A stretch of 64,000 bases of DNA from Actinernus sp. WN-2022 (Eukaryota > Cnidaria > Anthozoa > Actiniaria > Actinernidae). The notes beneath the pieces are model-generated. The model searched no databases, was not told the DNA's origin, and saw only the letters and a program-made list of their open reading frames with translations. How positions within the stretch are numbered: the stretch's first letter is position 1; every line of letters starts with the position of its first letter. The translations under genes and the position numbers were made by a program. Below are positions 44,166 through 55,369 of the stretch, piece after piece. The DNA is taken from the NCBI GenBank assembly GCA_030867875.1, contig JAOWCC010001634.1, forward strand, positions 34,677,867 to 34,741,866. The letters are read 5' to 3'.

Positions 44166-46611
44166 CTATGTATTGTATATGTGTGGGTTAAGCTCTACCT
44201 TATTGAGCATTTTCTTAAATGTCTTTAAATTAGGTGCTTCACGTACTTTAGTGGGTAGATTGTTCCATAAGTGGCTAGTAATGGAAGAGTACGAATTCTT
44301 TAGCCAGTTAGTGTTAAAGCGAAATTGCTCCAGTTTTGTACCAGAGCCACGTAAGTTATAGTGAGCTAACCGTAGTTTTAAAAAATCTTGGATATATAAT
44401 GGACCTTGCTCTGTCATGCATTTAAAAAATAAAACTAGTGATTGAAAATACCTTCGCTGCTTCAACGTTCGCATTTTGACTAACTGAAGGGCCCTTTCAT
44501 AAGTATTCGATTTAGCTAATCCTAGAATTGATCTTATAATATAAAAATTGGCGTCCTCCAATTTATTAGTTTCAGTCTGCAATGCCGACAAGGACTGGGC
44601 TACAGTACTCTAAGTGCGGTAGGACAAACGCCTTATACAGCCTTGTCATCACGTCCTGTGGTAGGAATCGTCTTATTCTACGTAGCGCTGAAGTTTTTGC
44701 GTAAGCCTTCGTCAGCTGTTCTTTGATGTGCTTCTTAAACGTAAGCATTGGATCGATGGTTAGTCCGAGAATTTTCAGCGTGTCCTTCACCTCAATAGAA
44801 GAGTTGTTCAACTGAAAATTATAATTATATATTGTGGGTCCGATTGCCAGAGCTTGTGTTTTGGTGGCATTAATTGATAAGTTGTTCGATGTAAACCATT
44901 CTGCGAGAATATTCAGTTCATTATTGATCGTAAACTCCAACACCATAGGGGAATGGTCAGCAAAGTACTCTGTTGTGTCGTCGGCATATAATCTTAGAGA
45001 CACATTTGAGATGAAGTAATTTATATCGTTAATAAATATATTAAACAACAGGAGTCCTAACAGGGATCGCTGTGGAAGTCCAGCTCTCACAGTCCTCCAT
45101 TCAGAGTACACCCCGTTGATTTTCACTCTTTGGCGTCGCTCACATAAGTAGGCTTTCGTCATTTCGAGGCCTGCTTCACTAAATCCGTAGGCCTTGAGTT
45201 TAGCCAACAACAAATTATGGCCGATTGAATCGAAGGCCTTACTAAGGTCCACTGCTATTGCTGCTACGCTTTTTCGGTTGTCGAGATCGGAGCGCCAGTC
45301 GTCGGTTATTTTCAGCAATGCCGTACAGCAAGAGTGCCCCCTTAGGAATCCAGACAGATTAGTAGACAGATGTGGGCTAACACTACGGTATATTTGATCG
45401 TACATGACTCTTTCATAAATTTTTGAGAGAGCAGCGAGTACGGATATAGGCCGATAATTTGTTTTGTTAGTTTCGTCAGCTTTCTTGTATACTGGAGTAA
45501 TGTCACTGGATTTCCATTCCGTTGGCCAACTATTACAGGTAATAAAGTAATTAATTATCCGTGTGACTTCATCTGCTATTACCGGGGCCGACAGTTTCAG
45601 CAGCCTGGGGGATATATCATCAACACCGACGGATTTCCTGGGGTTGATCTCATTCAGTACATTTTTTATGTATTCAGTATTGACAGGCTCAAATTTGAAA
45701 TCTTGTATCAGATCTTGGTCAGCGATTTTTCTAATACTTGGGTGGTCATTGAATTCCTCCACTGGTTTTTCGTTTTCACTGTTGATGGCCACTTCAGCGA
45801 AGTAGTTGTTGAAAGTTTCAGCAATTTGCTTTGGCTTTGTAATAATTGCCTCATTTTCAATGAGAAGAAATTCATTCCTGTTCCTGCTACTGGTGTTTGG
45901 TAGTAGCGGGCTCATCTTTTTCCAAAACTCTCCATGATGCTTTGAGTTTATGGAAGCTTCGTAACAAAAGGCCTTCATTCCTTGAAGTTTCATCGAAGTG
46001 ACTTTGTTTCTTTGTGTTCTGTAGGTTTCCCAACTGAATTCAGTAGGTTTTCTTTTATGCTGTTTGTACAGGCGATTCCTATAAGATATTTCACGCAGGA
46101 TCGTCGGCGATATCCATGGCAACTGATCGGCCCTTACTTGCTTTTTCATTAGGGGTGCATGTTGGTCGAGCACCTCTTTATAGAGTTTAGACCAGTGGTC
46201 CCAGACGTCATTTACATTGTCGTAAAGGAAAGCTGTGTGCCACGGGACATTCTTCAGATCACGTAGGAATGACTCTTCATTAAGATTCTTAAGGCTTCTG
46301 TACACAATTACGCGAGGCTTTGGTCTAGGAAGTTTGTTTCTCCTAACAGTGAAAATAAGATCGTGATCACTGAGTCCAAGGTGTAATGTTCCACTGGTGG
46401 CATACCGGTCCTGATGACTAGCAAGAATAACATCAATTAATGTACTAGATTTGTCAGTTACACGCGTGGGCTCCGAAATTTGGTTTGCTAAACAGTGTCG
46501 CTGACAAAAGTCCGATAAGTTCTTGTTCGGTTCCCGATTGACTTCTTTGTTTATATACATGTCCATGTTGAAGTCTCCCAACAACAGCAGTTCATTTCTA
46601 GATCTGTACAT
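44166..46611 (-). pseudogene. LINE endonuclease/reverse transcriptase ORF
   Basis: From 46611: LLLLGDFNMDMYIN and GLSDHDLIF are APE endonuclease motifs; YRPISVLAALSKIYERVMYD, AIAVDLSKAFDSIGHNLLLA, and LRLYADDTTEYF (YADD catalytic box) are reverse-transcriptase motifs. The frame is open for 679 codons to 44572, then shifts to 44591-44166 (YERALQLVKMRTLKQRRYF, HYNLRG, HLWNNLPTKVREAPNL). The frameshift at about 44580 is the third lesion in the element. Confidence 0.9.
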
Positions 46612-46982
46612 GATTTCGGTGGCGTTTGAGAGCGAAGAAATAAAGTCTTACTTTGCATTTACCTGGAGATCTATAGCACGCACACACACACAAGGAATCT
46701 CGTATTATTAGAATCCTTGACATCCAAACATATAGATTCGATTTCATTAGGTTCAAGTTTGCGTCTTCTGTATGCTGACAAATCCTCACGTACGTAGGCT
46801 ATCAGGCCACCGGCTCCCTTCTTACGATCCTTACGAAACACACGAAACCCAGGATGATTCAGAAGAGCGTCTGAAACAGTGTTGTCGATTTTTGTCTCAG
46901 CTAGAAATAAGATATCAAACATTTTCTTATTCAGCATTTCTTTAACTTCATCCATTTTGTTATAAACTGCGTTAATGTTCAA
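46598..46982 (-). pseudogene. LINE endonuclease N-terminus, split by slippage
   Basis: HLNINAVYNKMDEVKEML, DILFLAETKID and GGLIAYVREDLSAY are the start of an APE endonuclease. Near 46680-46695 a CA-dinucleotide run (GCACGCACACACACACA) changes frame: the next residues, VCACYRSPGKCK, lie in another frame, and DFISSLSNATEIMYRS returns to the ORF starting at 46611. Confidence 0.85.
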
Positions 46983-47604
46983 GTGAGCTATCAGGAGCTA
47001 TCTTGAGATTTGACTTGTAATAACTGCTGATGTTTGTCTCGAACCAGCTATACGAGTCTCCACACACATCGGGAAGGTTTTTATGATAATTAGCATTCGC
47101 ATTATCCGATTCACTTTCTGCATCATTCACTTGAGATTTAGCTTCGTCTGTAAAGAAGGAGTCACTAAAGTTCGGTAGAGCACAATAATGACATGTCCAA
47201 TTAATATTCGGGTGGTTAAGGTAGTACTGAAACGTAGGTTTCGACATACCTAGACATTTCGCATGACACCAAGTATCACAGTCAGAACACAATATGGCGT
47301 TTTGATTGTTCTTTACGCTTCTTTCACATTCTTTACAAGGAAACTTAGTCGTAGCCCGTTTGGTTTTAGGTCCTGGATTCGTTTCTATATCGCCACTTGT
47401 GATTAACCGTCGCTCGAGTTGGAAGTTACTAGTACAGTTGGAAGCATACGGGATCCTACTTGTTAGAAACCGTTTACCGCGAGACTTTGGTTTCTGCCAG
47501 CTATCGCTTTGATGAGTCTTTCCGATAATGCCTCTTTGACAAGCTGCTGTGTCGGAGGTTCCAACCAGGGCTCCGATTAAGAGAGCTAAAAGGACTATCT
47601 TCAT
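46972..47604 (-). CDS. LINE N-terminal ORF: signal peptide, 2A motif, PHD finger
   Basis: 210 residues. Residues 1-20 (MKIVLLALLIGALVGTSDTA) look like a signal peptide. Residues 71-79 are GDIETNPGP (47368-47394), the canonical 2A ribosome-skipping motif, breaking between G78 and P79. Residues 90-141 form a C4HC3 PHD finger (C90, C93, C106, C109, H114, C117, C138, C141). A 10-bp imperfect duplication near 46985-47005 (ATAGCTCCTG / ATAGCTCACT) shifts the frame just before the endonuclease motif LIAHLNIN, so ancestral ORF1 and the nuclease were probably one ORF. Confidence 0.85.
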   Translation of the reverse strand: MKIVLLALLIGALVGTSDTAACQRGIIGKTHQSDSWQKPKSRGKRFLTSRIPYASNCTSNFQLERRLITSGDIETNPGPKTKRATTKFPCKECERSVKNNQNAILCSDCDTWCHAKCLGMSKPTFQYYLNHPNINWTCHYCALPNFSDSFFTDEAKSQVNDAESESDNANANYHKNLPDVCGDSYSWFETNISSYYKSNLKIAPDSSLEH

Positions 47605-47622
47605 CTCTTAGGAGACTTTCAT

Positions 47623-47691
47623 TTGCGCCTGTCCAAGGTGTTCTGCACCAAGCAGAGATTCTTGAATCACAGGCGTGACCACATCCTTGTT
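47623..47691 (-). pseudogene. Transposon gene fragment between two insertions
   Basis: On the minus strand NKDVVTPVIQESLLGAEHLG then QAQMK reads open. It fits between the 3' edge of the 5' half (QEALSGL at about 55375) and VDKRLCEPP at 43975. This 70-bp relic is what ties the two halves to one gene. Confidence 0.65.
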
Positions 47692-49459
47692 ACTCGGGCC
47701 AGGCCTTCGGCTGGCTCGAGTCAGAAATCGCAAGTGTTTGTTTTATTTTTTATTTTTTATTTTTATTTTTTTATTTGTGTCGAGATTTTGCGCCGTCAAC
47801 CAATCATATTGCACCTTTGAAGTTCTTTTCGCCACCGTACCAATCAGATTGCACTGTTCTGGTCACGTGAACAATGGACAACACAGTCCTTGTTTTTCAA
47901 GATGGCGATATGAGCAGAGTTTTGACTTAGCAAAACCTTTAATCTTGCTATTATTTTGAGCAAACCAAAGGTTTCCTCAAGTGAAATGCGAACATTTTGT
48001 GTTATTTCTAAAGCTGAGAGGAGTTTTGCGGGTTTTGGACGGGAATTTATCACATATCCAGATCCACTCAAGGATCCACTCGTGACATAGATGGCTAAGA
48101 TCTGATCAACACTAATAGGACTAAGAGTGAGACAACAGTTTGTAAATGTAAGTAGCTAAACTGAACATGATAACTTTTATACCAATTGACTGTGGTTGTG
48201 TTGTTATTCATTGTTATTAACCTCGGAAAGTATAGTAGAAATGACCCGATTTCTCAGTTCTCGATCTGACAGGGTCCTTTTAAAATATTATATGCACATG
48301 TTTTTATAAATTCGGGAACGAAAATCTAGCAGGATATGGCGTGAACTCTGCCCTGGGTACAAGAGGTTCTCACTTCGCAAAACTTAGGCACGAAGCTTTT
48401 CCACCGAGGAGCGAAGCGACGCTTGCTCCTCGACACTTTGTCCTCGCTTCGCGTCACGCAGTTTTTTGTTTGCCGACGATTGATACGAACGGGCTTCAAA
48501 CTCCGGCTTTGTCTTCTTCTTATTTTTCTGAACTGCACAGAAGACCTTGAAATTACCGTTCAATAAATCTACCTGATTTATCCTAAAGAAACTTGATTTT
48601 ATATACCCTCGAAGAAGGAATTTATTTCCCTTTCTTCACTTCGCCTTCTCTTTCCGTTAACAATAGGAAATGGACAATCTGAAATCTACAATGAACCTAA
48701 AATGTTTACCGTCTCGTTTTTCTCGGCCAATGGAAATCGAGATACTGTGGCGCTGTAATCGTTTCGGCAGCGACTCCTTTCCTGCCGCCGAAAACCTCTG
48801 GGTGGAACTTCGAGAAACGAGCGATAGTATTGGCCTACCCAACAATAGAAAACAGCCTAGTGTTACCTCTTTAAATAGTTATTTTCCAAGTGGTGTTCAT
48901 GCATGAAATCAACACACAATATTTTATTAAACATTAGGGACTAGTCAAAAACTAGCAGGGGAGATGCAGGGGGGGGGGGGGGGGTCTTGCCAGTCAGCAA
49001 AAAAAGCCTCGCAAACTCTGTTAAAGTAAGCTAAATTATAGAGGTTTCAAAAATTTGCCATTCCTTCAGTTTTAAAGATATGAACCTAAAACTTGGGCTT
49101 TTTACTAATTTTGGCTTGCTATTTCCATATCTGGCATTCATGTTCTAGCGCCAATTGTTTTGATTGACAGGCTGAAAAGGTCACGTGACCAGGTCCTGCA
49201 AAGGGCCTATTATCAGTAAAACTTTGTAATTAGAAGCTCCCGTAAGGGACCATGACCACCTTTGGGAGTTGAGAATTGGAAGAAGGTGGAAAATAGCATT
49301 TACAAACAGGTTTTGTTAATAGTACTACCGATCTCATACAAGTGCCTTTAAATATATGAATTAAGATTTGTTTGCCATCTAGTACAACCACGTGATTGCA
49401 TTCCTGTAAAAGGTCCATTCCATTATATGTAAATTATCACGAGCATGAGTACTGAATCA

Positions 49460-49572
49460 ATTCGCTATTATCGCACTTCGGCCATCTTGGATTGAAAGCG
49501 AGGCTTCCGGGTTGTAGGTTACGTAGCGCTTACTATTTGCTCTGTTGTTGGTCGCGAGTTTGGATGAAAAAG
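49460..49572. repeat. Left part of an interrupted repeat (intact copy inverted at 55000-55290)
   Basis: ATTCGCTATTATCGCACTTC through GGTCGCGAGTTTGGATGAAAAAG matches the reverse complement of 55160-55290. The match resumes at 52201, showing exactly what the 49573-52200 element interrupted. Confidence 0.85.
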
Positions 49573-50077
49573 TACGATGGACGAGAAGGGCCACTTCCGA
49601 CTTCCGACTTCTGTCTTCCGACTTCCGACTTCTGTCTTCCGACTTCCGACTTCTGAGTTTACGTAGTACTTTTAAGGAACGTTATTTTTCGCATGTAATC
49701 AAAATTGGCTTTGTATATGAAAGGTAAGAGGTGTAAACCACACACATATGTATAGTTTATTCGTATATTTCCGAGTTTGTAGGGTTTTTGACCCCAAAAA
49801 AGGATTTCTGACTTCCGAGTTCCGACTTCCGACTTCCGACTTCCGAGTTCCGACTTCCGAGTTCCGAGTTCCAACTTCTGAGTTCCGACTTCCGACTTCT
49901 GAGTTCCGACTTCTGAGTTTACGTACATGAGCAACATTATATAGCATATAGCATTTTCAGTCCTATTCAATGAGATTTGAGATCCACAGTATAGCTTAAA
50001 ATGGTCAATTTGGAAAAGATAGACTCACCCGAATCTCAAAATGTTTGAGATTTATGGTTCACGGTATAGCTGAAACT

Positions 50078-51443
50078 TACGATGGACGAGAAGGGCCACT
50101 TCCGACTTCCGACTTCTGACTTCCGACTTCCGACTTCCGACTTCCGACTTCCGACTTCTGAGTTTACGTAGTACTTTTAAGGAACGTTATTTTTCGCATG
50201 TAATCAAAATTGGCTTTGTATATGAAAGGTAAGAGGTGTAAACCACACACATATGTATAGTTTATTCGTATATTTCCGAGTTTGTTGGGTTTTTAACCAA
50301 AAAAATACTTCCGACTTCCGACTTCCGACTTCTGAGTTCCGACTTCCGAGTTCCGACTTCCGAGTTCCGACTTCCGACTTCTGAGTTCCGACTTCTGAGT
50401 TTACGTACATGAGCAACATTTATAGCATTTTCAGTCCTATTCAATGAGATTTGAGATCCACAGTATAGCTTAAAATGGTCAATTTGGAAAAGATAGACTC
50501 ACCTGAATCTCAAAAATGTTGAGATTTATGGTTCACGGTACAGCTGAAACTGTCATTTTGTTACACCGCCTGCAAATCCCTTACGATAAGGTAACAGGAA
50601 TAAAATACCATCAGTTTCGTAATAATTTGTCCAGTCTTTCTTTATTTGTGATAGAGGATTTAAGGGCTAAAGTGAAAGTGTTAGTTTTGTAGCATTTTTA
50701 AAACAACCATAAAGCCACGTTGTAGAGGGAGCTGAATTTGAAAACACCTCTAAATGGCATATTTATATGGGAATAAATTAAGGTTTTTTTAAGTAACACA
50801 ATAAAATGGCAGATTTGAAAATAGGAAAATAGGTAGAATTTCACGAATCTAAGAAAGTGTTGTTTTCGTGAAACTGCACAAATGTACATAAAACGATTAA
50901 TCACTTCAAAATATCAATTTTCCAGTGAGACAAATGAAACCTTGTTCCAAGTATCTTTAAATCAAGCCATTTGGCCCGTATTTCGGATTAAAGATGCCAG
51001 AGAAACAGCGTTTCTTGCAGTTTCGATTGAGAATTGTTATTTTGGAAAAACCGGGAAATAGTTTGGAAGAGGTTACGTGTATAAATAAAGTATGTATGTA
51101 TGCAAGTCGGAACTCAAAAGTCGGAATTCAGAAGTTGGAACTCGGAAGTCGGAACTCAGAAGTCGGAACTCAGAAGTCGGAAGTCGGAACTCAGAAGTTG
51201 GAACTCGGAAGTCGGAACTCAGTAGTCGGAACTCAGAAGTCGAAAGTCAGAAATCTTTTTACAAACAAACCAGTCGGAAATATACGAATAAACTATACAT
51301 ATGTGTGTGGTTTACACCACTTATCTTTCATATTTTGATTACATGCGAAAAATAACGTTCCTTAAAAGTACTACGTAAACTCAGAAGTCGGAAGTAGGAA
51401 GTCAGAAGTCGGAAGTCGGAAGTGGCCCTTCTCGTCCATCGTA
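50078..51443. mobile_element. Foldback-like element, inner copy
   Basis: Same TACGATGGACGAGAAGGGCC ends, flanked by the duplication GAAACT (50072-50077 and 51444-51449), with the unoccupied site GCTGAAACTGTC visible within the inner copy itself at 50543-50554. Terminal inverted repeats are about 335 bp and each holds two CTTCCGA-type arrays around a unique segment (TTTACGTAGTACTTTTAAGG). Interior 50545-51109 repeats at 51444-52008. Confidence 0.9.
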
Positions 51444-52002
51444 GAAACTGTCATTTTGTTACACCGCCTGCAAATCCCTTACGATAAGGTAACAGGAATA
51501 AAATACCATCAGTTTCGTAATAATTTGTCCAGTCTTTCTTTATTTGTGATATAGGATTTAAGGGCTAAAGTGTTAGTTTTGTAGCATTTTTAAAACAACC
51601 ATAAAGCCACGTTGTAGAAGGAGCTGAATTTGAAAACACCTCTAAATGGCATATTTATATGGGAATAAATTAAGGTTTTTTTAAGTAACACAATAAAATG
51701 GCAGATTTGAAAATAGGAAAATAGGTAGAATTTCACGAATCAGTAAGAAAGTGTTGTTTTCGTGAAACTGCACAAATGTACATAAAACGATTAATCACTT
51801 CAAAATATCAATTTTCCAGTGAGACAAATGAAACCTTGTTCCAAGTATCTTTAAAACAAGCCATTTGGCCCGTATTTCGGATTAAAGATGCCAGAGAAAC
51901 AGCGTTTCTTGCAGTTTCGATTGAGAATTGTTATTTTGGAAAAACCGGGAAATAGTTTGGAAGAGGTTACGTGTATAAATAAAGTATGTATGTATGTATG
52001 CA

Positions 52003-52180
52003 AGTCGAAAGTCGAAAGTCGAAAGTCGAAAGTCGAAAGTCGAAAGTCGAAAGTCGAAAGTCGAAAGTCGAAAGTCGAAAGTCGAAAGTCGAAAGTCGAA
52101 AGTCGAAAGTCGAAAGTCGAAAGTCGAAAGTCGAAAGTCGAAAGTCGAAAGTCGAAAGTCGAAAGTCGAAAGTCGAAAGT
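52003..52180. repeat. Pure (AAGTCGA)n array, ~25 copies
   Basis: A 7-bp unit AAGTCGA repeats without visible change for about 178 bases, whereas all other arrays in the two nested elements are mixtures of AAGTCGG, AACTCGG and AACTCAG. Confidence 0.95.
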
Positions 52181-52200
52181 GGCCCTTCTCGTCCATCGTA

Positions 52201-52400
52201 AAAAAGCTACTTCATCTCCACTTCTGTAATTCCAATTGTACAAATAATAGCCAGAAAAGAAGATCTAGGGATTCTTTTCACATATTTGATTCCAATAAAC
52301 AGCTCAGAAAGCGATGGAGTTTGAAAATACGCGGAGATGTCGACCCACAGGTACTTCAGACTTCGATAAATATCCAGAGGTATAGAGTGAGAAAAAAAAA
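52201..52400. repeat. Right part of the interrupted repeat
   Basis: AAAAAGCTACTTCATCTCCA through GAAAATACGCGGAGATGTCG matches the reverse complement of about 55000-55160, completing the copy broken at 49572. Confidence 0.85.
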
Positions 52401-52987
52401 ACAAGTAATACTTCTTCGGTTAAAGTGTCACAGGTTCCCTCAGACTCACAGCTAGCAGCGGTCTCTACAGGTAAAATAAGAAGAGAGAAAGCTCACCTAG
52501 CAGGGCGAATGGAACATGTTAAGTTATTGTTCTCAATAAATATATATACACGTGCACCAGCCACCCTCTATTATTATATTTTGATAATTTTTAATGCACA
52601 TGGGACTATTTTCACGTTGATCGTTATTTTTCATTTTACGAATAAGACTTGTGTACTTTGCACACCACTAATAATAAATTGGCACTAATTTTGAAAGTGT
52701 CATGACCATCATATTAAAGTTAATGTGTGAATAATAATTTTTATGTAAAATATATTATATATCATATGTATTTAATTGTACTGATCGAATCAAAGGGAAA
52801 TATTTTGGGAGGTTTTATTAGAATGGTCATGGGTGTTATGCAATGATATTGATCACTGTCAAATTTCTGGTATGAAATGAAGGTTTATTTATTAGTTAAT
52901 CTGGGATATTCATGTGTGATTTTCTTAGTAATACCATGATCACCTCAGCTTTCTTTGTTTGTTCAGGGACATTTAAACTCTAAATTC

Positions 52988-53072
52988 CCTCATCAGCATG
53001 CATACTTTTCTAATTTTCTCTCGTTGACATGCAAGAATGAAAATTAGAAGGGCATGCATGCTGATGAGGGTT
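52988..53072. repeat. Hairpin
   Basis: CCCTCATCAGCATGCATACT pairs with a complement at 53050-53072 that has one extra base pair change; CTAATTTTC / GAAAATTAG inside. Confidence 0.75.
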
Positions 53073-54999
53073 ATGGCAGGTCATACAAATTAGTCCCTGG
53101 CAGAGTGCATGAATGCCTGTCAACCCTGTACCCTACCTATTTTATGGCTCAAGAAAGGTCTTCTCTTCATTTGTCAAACCCGCTTCTTCCATACATGTGA
53201 GATAATTATACTTAAAACCACAAACATGACATGATTAAACTCTATGCATGCTCCTGGAATATTTAGTCAGCCACATATTACATTTTATTTTTACATTTTA
53301 CTTGACATTTTATTTATTCTTCACAAAATCAACACACTTGCAGGGTCCAGTTCAACCAATGGTGCTCAATCAAGCATAACAAAACGTTAAAAAAACTCAA
53401 CTATGGTAACTTTAGTTTAGGCAGAGAAAAACTAAAGTCCTCTGAGATTAGTTTCATTTCAAGTCAGTGATAATAGTATTACAAAGTAATAGCATTAAAT
53501 TAGCTAGTGATTAAATTTCCCCTTGACCCTTGGGAGGATTTATGCAAATTCTCCCTAATCCCCCTCAGCTCTCGGGGGAAATTTGATAACTAATTTACCT
53601 TATGCCATGCCCGATTACTTATAATAATAATATTTTGGAGTTTGGACTGATTTTAATTACCAGTAACCTGACTGACAGGGTTAAAAAAATCTGCTCTATC
53701 TGTGAATAAATTCAAATCAAGCTATATCCTCCATAATTTCTGTGGCTTGGCTTGGGAAAGAAATAATATTAATTATAATAAATTGATAAAAAGGATGTAA
53801 ATGATGCTGGAGTACCCATCCAGCTAGCAGCTATACATGTAGGTTATAAAAAAACAGTTGCATCATTGCAATGATTATGGCAGAAGAAAATATATTGTAC
53901 AAAATGTTGTAATATACCAAAACAGACAACTGAGACAGTGTTGGGGTCTGGCAGTATTTATTAACATAATATAAATTATTATTACAATATATTTTAATAT
54001 GTTACAATTTATTTACATGATTGAAATATAATATTAATAGTGATACAAAAGCTGGATGGTATATTGTTAGTATGGCTGCTCCCCTAAAGCACGAGATAGT
54101 TGGTTTACAAAATAGTTACTACCGAGACATACAAGGCCTAACCCATTAGCTATATCCAGCCTGATGATAATTTTACAGTATTGCTCAACTAAAAGTAGGC
54201 TGTACCCTGCCAGACTCCAACCTGATCAGCTGATTCTGAATATCTAGATTAATATTCACTTCAATTATAAATTATGGAAATTAAAATAATTGTACAAAGT
54301 TTGAAAACTAAAGTTAGGTGATTTAAAAACAATTAGGTAGTCATTGTTGCAATTTTTATTGCTATTATTAGCAGTCATCAACATCAATATTGTTTTGCAT
54401 TAATACCATCAACAGTACCATTTCCATTGTCACTATCATCATTGTACATGCATGGTCAAATGAACCATATCTTAGTTTCTCTACAGGTAATTTTGGTCAA
54501 TTTCCAAGTAGCCATTTGTTGATAATGGCCCAACATTGCAAGTCAGTAATACTGTCATTATCATCATATTAACATACCTACCTGGTATACATATGATATA
54601 TGTATCAGGAGCCATATTATGTATATATGATATAGTTACAGTACCAATGCAATGTTATCAGCCATCCATGCAAGTGAACCATCTTGGTTCATTGATAATG
54701 CATTTTCTCAAATCCTCATACAAACCTTCTAAAAACCTAACCCAAAATTTGACAAAAACCCAAACCATTTCCAACCCAAACATTCCTAGAACGAGTACAC
54801 CCAAGCTATAAAATTATGAAGGATTTTTCACAGGTTTTCAAGTGATCATTTGAAGTGGCAGGGTACACTGTAGTGGTTTCTCTCTTGTTTTTTACGTGTA
54901 GAAAATGGACTTCTGCTATCTGTTAGTCTAGAGGAACCTGTCACACTTATTTAAGCGAAGAAGTATTTTATAATCGGCTGTTTTTTACTCACTGGATAT

Positions 55000-55295
55000 T
55001 TTATCGATGTCTGAAGTATATGGGTCGACATCTCCGCGTATTTTCAAACTCCATCGCTTTTAGAGCTGTTCATTGGAATCAAATATGTGAAAAGAATCCC
55101 TAGATCTTCTTTCTGACTATTATTTGTACAATTGGAATTACAGAAGTGGAGATGAAATAGCTTTTTCATCCAAACTCGCGACCAACAACAGAGCAAATAG
55201 TAAGCGCTGCGTAACCGACAACCCGGAAGCCTCGCTTTCAATCCAAGATGGCCGAAGTGCGATAATAGCGAATTATCCAGTTCCCCTAGCACAAA
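55000..55295. repeat. Intact inverted copy of the interrupted repeat
   Basis: Reverse complement reads continuously through the region split at 49572/52201. Gives the empty site for the foldback element. GCCATCTTGGATTGAAAGCG links it to the MITE at 22645. Confidence 0.85.
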
Positions 55296-55369
55296 CCATG
55301 TTATGGTACAAAAATATGCTAGAACTCCATGTATTATAAATTAGCCTATTTCTAGGTGGCCCGAGTTAA

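Larger units (their letters stand above)
43980..47620 (-). mobile_element. Nearly full-length APE-type LINE with 2A and PHD finger
   Basis: Reading on the minus strand: ORF1 47604-46972, endonuclease 46982-46598, EN/RT ORF 46611-44572, RT tail 44591-44166, 3' UTR and (GATT)n tail at 43980-44000. The order and motifs fit the CR1/L2 group. Three frameshifts break it. It was inserted into the FEN-like gene between the codons for QAQMK (47623) and VDKRL (43975). Confidence 0.88.
49573..52200. mobile_element. Foldback-like element with minisatellite ends, outer copy
   Basis: Starts TACGATGGACGAGAAGGGCC and ends with its exact complement. Target duplication AAAAAG on both sides; the uninterrupted site GATGAAAAAGCTATTTC is seen inverted at 55140-55165. 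Just inside the left end are CTTCCGA/CTTCTGA repeats, then a unique segment, a second array and an interior. An identical-family copy is inserted at 50078-51443. The right end has only one pure array (52003-52180). No transposase; the many open frames are translations of the 7-bp repeat. Confidence 0.9.
47692..55369. mobile_element. DNA element flanked by TTA, holding several nested repeats
   Basis: Left edge TTA|CTCGGGCCAGG, right edge GGTGGCCCGAG|TTA: nine inverted terminal bases plus a TTA duplication. The left 47692-48065 part repeats the module at 27912-28410 (CAAGATGGCG at 47898). A repeat copy at 48590-48740 matches 2280-2395; a G16 run lies at 48970; a MITE copy at 49145-49425. From 52450 to 54990 I see AT-rich sequence, one hairpin and no gene. 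Internal history is not fully resolved. Confidence 0.6.

Noticed and set aside
51986..52201. CRISPR-like array
   Set aside because: The 7-bp units are contiguous without spacers and the genome is eukaryotic.
49545..52243. Overlapping ORFs up to 150 codons on both strands with SRKSKVE or RNSEVGT repeats
   Set aside because: They are translations of a 7-bp repeat (21 bp = 7 codons) open in several frames at once; no start context or non-repeat coding part.
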